This document shows, piece after piece, positions 61,716 through 64,000 of a stretch of 64,000 nucleotides of DNA. The translations under genes and the position numbers were made by a program. Numbering within the stretch: the first letter of the stretch is position 1; each line of letters begins with the position of its first letter. Location of the stretch: NCBI GenBank assembly GCA_024402665.1, contig JAKSTI010000008.1, positions 1 to 64,000 of the forward strand. The letters are read 5' to 3'. The DNA is from Treponema sp. (lineage in GTDB: Bacteria; Spirochaetota; Spirochaetia; Treponematales; Treponemataceae). Under the pieces are notes generated by a model. It saw only the letters and a program-made list of their open reading frames with translations, ran no database searches and was not told the origin of the DNA.

Positions 61716-62450
61716 TTATATCTGGAACTGTGAAACGATAGACTGAATCTTTTCCTGAACCATATTAGCAAGTTCTACAGTTTTCATACCTTTGTACTCT
61801 GTTGGTGTAATAGGTTTTAAGTAATGAACCTGAACTTTGAATGGTTTTTTGAATCCTTCATCATAAACGTGATTACAGTTTACAATAGCAACTGGCTGAA
61901 TAATTGAATTAGCTTTTACAGCGGCTTTGAAAGATCCACCGGAGAAAGGAAGAAGAGATTTACAGTCGTCTTCGTATTTTCCTTCTGGGAAGATAAGATA
62001 GTTGATTTTATTAGCAAGTTCTTTAGAAAGGTTTTCAATTGATTTCATCATAGAACGCATGTCATCTTTGAACATAGCGATTGCAGGAATCATATTGAAC
62101 ATTTCACGGGCAAAGTGACGCTGAGATGCTGATCCATCAATTACAACGCCTAAAGTACGAGGGAAAGATTCCCACAAAACAAGTGCGTCTAATTTGTCCT
62201 GATGGTTGGCGCAAACAAATAATCCGTCATCTTCAGGAATATTTTCAAGACCTTGAACATCTAATTCTACATTACATGCCTTCAAAACAGCTGAAACAAT
62301 CTGAAGGATATAATTGTATCTAACGTCAAAAGGATATTTATCTGGATTTTTTGCTAAATGAACAAGTCTTGGATACATTTTAAAAATATTTCCAATATTG
62401 TCTTTCAGAATATTTATTAAAACCCTTGTATGCTTATTCCTAACACCCAT
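61716..62450 (-). CDS. Lysophospholipid acyltransferase (PlsC-like)
   Basis: 244 residues. HQDKLD (His83 to Asp88) is the HX4D catalytic motif, and IFPEGKYEDD (about 153) is the PlsC FPEG motif. It transfers an acyl chain to lysophosphatidic acid or a related lipid at the inner membrane. No strong TM helix is obvious at the N-terminus. The start ATG at 62450 has no ribosome site; TATAAT at 62462-62457 puts +1 exactly on it. First gene of the operon with the amidohydrolase and azlCD. Confidence 0.88.
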   Translation of the reverse strand: MGVRNKHTRVLINILKDNIGNIFKMYPRLVHLAKNPDKYPFDVRYNYILQIVSAVLKACNVELDVQGLENIPEDDGLFVCANHQDKLDALVLWESFPRTLGVVIDGSASQRHFAREMFNMIPAIAMFKDDMRSMMKSIENLSKELANKINYLIFPEGKYEDDCKSLLPFSGGSFKAAVKANSIIQPVAIVNCNHVYDEGFKKPFKVQVHYLKPITPTEYKGMKTVELANMVQEKIQSIVSQFQI

Positions 62451-62456
62451 AAGTTT

Positions 62457-62462
62457 ATTATA
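62457..62462 (-). promoter_or_regulatory. -10 element of the plsC-like operon, leaderless geometry
   Basis: TATAAT on the minus strand, six bases from the ATG; predicted +1 at 62450. The -35 (TATGCA at 17 bp) is weak. Confidence 0.45.
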
Positions 62463-62528
62463 TCAACTATAAAAAAAAGTGCATAGTATAAAAGTGTTAA
62501 AAAAGGAATGATAAGAGTTTTACCTTAC

Positions 62529-62571
62529 AAAAAAAAATCCTGATATCAAAGAAAGACTTCAATATCAGGAT
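62529..62571 (-). terminator. Rho-independent terminator of htpG
   Basis: Minus strand: ATCCTGATAT pairs with ATATCAGGAT (10 bp), followed by nine T. It lies 22 bp after the htpG stop. Confidence 0.9.
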
Positions 62572-62592
62572 AGTAAAAATCAGGAAGTGATT

Positions 62593-64000
62593 TTATTTGC
62601 TTAAAAGATTATTCAAGCTCTTAACAAAGTTTGCAGGTTCTTTTAATTCCACGCCGGCAATCAATAAAGCCTGATCAAGCAAAACTTCAGAAACATCTTT
62701 AATTAATGCTTCATCTGTGCTGTCTTTAACTTTAGCAAGAATTGGATGATCTCCGTTTACTTCAAGAATAGGCTTTAATTCAGGTCCTGGCTGGCCCATA
62801 GCACGCATCATCTGAATCATCTGATAACTTGGATCATTTTCATCAACAACGATACAAGAAGGATTTTCACCGCTTAAAGTTTTAGAAAGTTTAACTTCTT
62901 TTACTTTATCTCCAAGTGCATTTTTGATTTTTTCCACAACTGGTTTGAAAGCTTCTTCCTTCTTTTTAGCTTCTTCTTTATCTCCGCCAAGATCTTCATC
63001 AGAACCAGAACGGTTTACAGCTTTAAGTTCATATTCATTTTTGTATTTTCCAAAACCTGGAATAACAATGTCGTCAATATCATCAGCCATAATGAGAACT
63101 TCAAAGCCTTTATCTGTATAAGCTTTTACTAATGGATGAGCACGCAAATTCTTTTCATCACTACCAGAGATATAGAAAATTGCTTTCTGGTCTGGCTTCA
63201 TACGCTGAACGTAATCTGCAAAACTTGTCCATTTGTTGTCACCAGTTCCGCTTGCATCTGTAGATTTAAAGCGTACGATTTCTGCTATTTCTTCACGGTT
63301 AGCATAATCGCTGTATAAACCTTCTTTCATTGGACGATTGAAAGCTGTAACGAATTTATTCCATTTTTCAACTTTTGCTTTATCTTCTTCGCTGAGTTCT
63401 TTACTTGTGTCTGCAGCCTGAGAGCGTGTAACAGAATCTGCAGCTTCTCCCATTTTTTTGAATTCACTTAATAATTTTTTTACTGAAGAAGATTTAATGT
63501 TATCAAGGATTCTGTTCTGCTGTAAAATTTCGCGGCTGACGTTCAAAGGTAAATCTTCAGAGTCGATAATACCACGTACAAAGCGGAGATAACTTGGTAA
63601 AAGTTCACGGTCATCATCTGTAATGAATACGCGTTTTACATAAAGTTTTACACCACTCTTATAATCTGCCTGATACATATCAAAAGGAGCTGTCTGTGGA
63701 ACATAGAATAATGTTGTGTATTCCTGAGTTCCTTCAGCGTGTGTATGAACATAGTGAAGTGGATCCTGTCCGTCGTGGCCAATTGTTTTATAGAATTCGT
63801 TGTAATCTTCTTTTTTAAGTTCTGATTTAGAACGTTTCCACAAAGCAGATGCACTGTTTACCTGATCAACTTTATTTTCGCTTCCAGTTTCATTTCCTTT
63901 GTCATCATATTTTTTCTGTTCATAGTGAAGATAAATTGGGAATGCAATGTGATCGCTGTATCGTTTAATAAGTTCTTCAATCTTCCATCTTGAAGCATAT
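62593..64000 (-). CDS. htpG: Chaperone HtpG (Hsp90), N-terminal part outside the window
   Basis: The frame is open to the right window edge, giving about 468 residues of the C-terminal portion; roughly the first 200 residues, including the ATPase core, lie beyond 64000. The visible part begins SRWKIEELIKRYSDHIAFPI and includes the middle domain (FVRGIIDSEDLPLNVSRE, with the conserved catalytic Arg following in ILQQNRIL) and the C-terminal dimerisation domain. A TTG at 63843 is only an internal codon, not a start. It helps fold client proteins under stress. Confidence 0.95.
   Translation of the reverse strand, partial: YASRWKIEELIKRYSDHIAFPIYLHYEQKKYDDKGNETGSENKVDQVNSASALWKRSKSELKKEDYNEFYKTIGHDGQDPLHYVHTHAEGTQEYTTLFYVPQTAPFDMYQADYKSGVKLYVKRVFITDDDRELLPSYLRFVRGIIDSEDLPLNVSREILQQNRILDNIKSSSVKKLLSEFKKMGEAADSVTRSQAADTSKELSEEDKAKVEKWNKFVTAFNRPMKEGLYSDYANREEIAEIVRFKSTDASGTGDNKWTSFADYVQRMKPDQKAIFYISGSDEKNLRAHPLVKAYTDKGFEVLIMADDIDDIVIPGFGKYKNEYELKAVNRSGSDEDLGGDKEEAKKKEEAFKPVVEKIKNALGDKVKEVKLSKTLSGENPSCIVVDENDPSYQMIQMMRAMGQPGPELKPILEVNGDHPILAKVKDSTDEALIKDVSEVLLDQALLIAGVELKEPANFVKSLNNLLSK

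Noticed and set aside
63648..63854. Separate small protein and a TTG start within htpG
   Set aside because: The HtpG frame continues unbroken to the window edge with recognisable Hsp90 sequence.

Overview
The window looks like a chromosomal segment around the replication origin of a low-GC, host- or rumen-type Treponema (Spirochaetes). The support is gene content rather than a marker search: an archaeal/eukaryotic-type PheT, spirochaete-style chemoreceptor and lipoprotein sequences, sugar-fermentation genes, and the block dnaA-dnaN-recF-dciA-rpmH-rnpA-yidD-yidC-jag facing away from gyrB-gyrA. I see no insertion sequence, prophage, CRISPR array, rRNA or tRNA gene.

Layout. 1-4.0 kb: SPFH/NfeD and flotillin membrane-scaffold genes around an S41-like lipoprotein. 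4.2-10.6 kb: a chemoreceptor, proC and a MoxR/DUF58/membrane-protein operon. 10.7-19.1 kb: a carbohydrate-metabolism neighbourhood (DUF4867 protein, Gfo/Idh/MocA oxidoreductase, cytoplasmic GH5 enzyme, flavin reductase-like protein, a strongly promoted L-fucose isomerase-family protein, an SDR), plus an SH3b-zincin-like membrane protein and a SpoU methyltransferase. 19.2-24.5 kb: pheT with a fused tRNA-binding domain, and ftsK. 24.6-32.3 kb: a tightly packed plus-strand run in which pyrF and a fused pyrK-pyrD gene alternate with secreted proteins, including CotH-like and SGNH-like lipoproteins. 32.4-41.2 kb: alanine and neurotransmitter-type sodium symporters, xylB, a MATE exporter, and proA and proB. 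41.2-52.8 kb: a continuous minus-strand run from dnaA down to a DUF763 gene. 53-57.5 kb: gyrB and gyrA. 57.5-58.8 kb: a 1.3-kb gene-free region. 58.8-64 kb: an outer-membrane-type protein, azlCD, an amidohydrolase, an acyltransferase and the 3' part of htpG.

The most interesting signal is the gene-free region after gyrA. A cluster of five DnaA boxes (57712-57807, three of them perfect) is followed at once by twelve intact and one decayed copy of the ParB-binding site parS within about 725 bp (57827-58550). Half of the intact copies differ from the consensus only by a CG-to-CA or CG-to-TG change at the exact centre. Together with a second DnaA-box set between dnaN and dnaA (51195-51315), this suggests a bipartite origin with an unusually dense centromere.

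A second pattern is that many operon-heading genes (dnaA, proB, ftsK, moxR, trmH-like, plsC-like, MATE and others) have no ribosome binding site and carry a -10 hexamer placed so that transcription would start at, or one base before, the start codon. This suggests that leaderless mRNAs are common here. All functions are read from sequence motifs and family knowledge; no database search was run.
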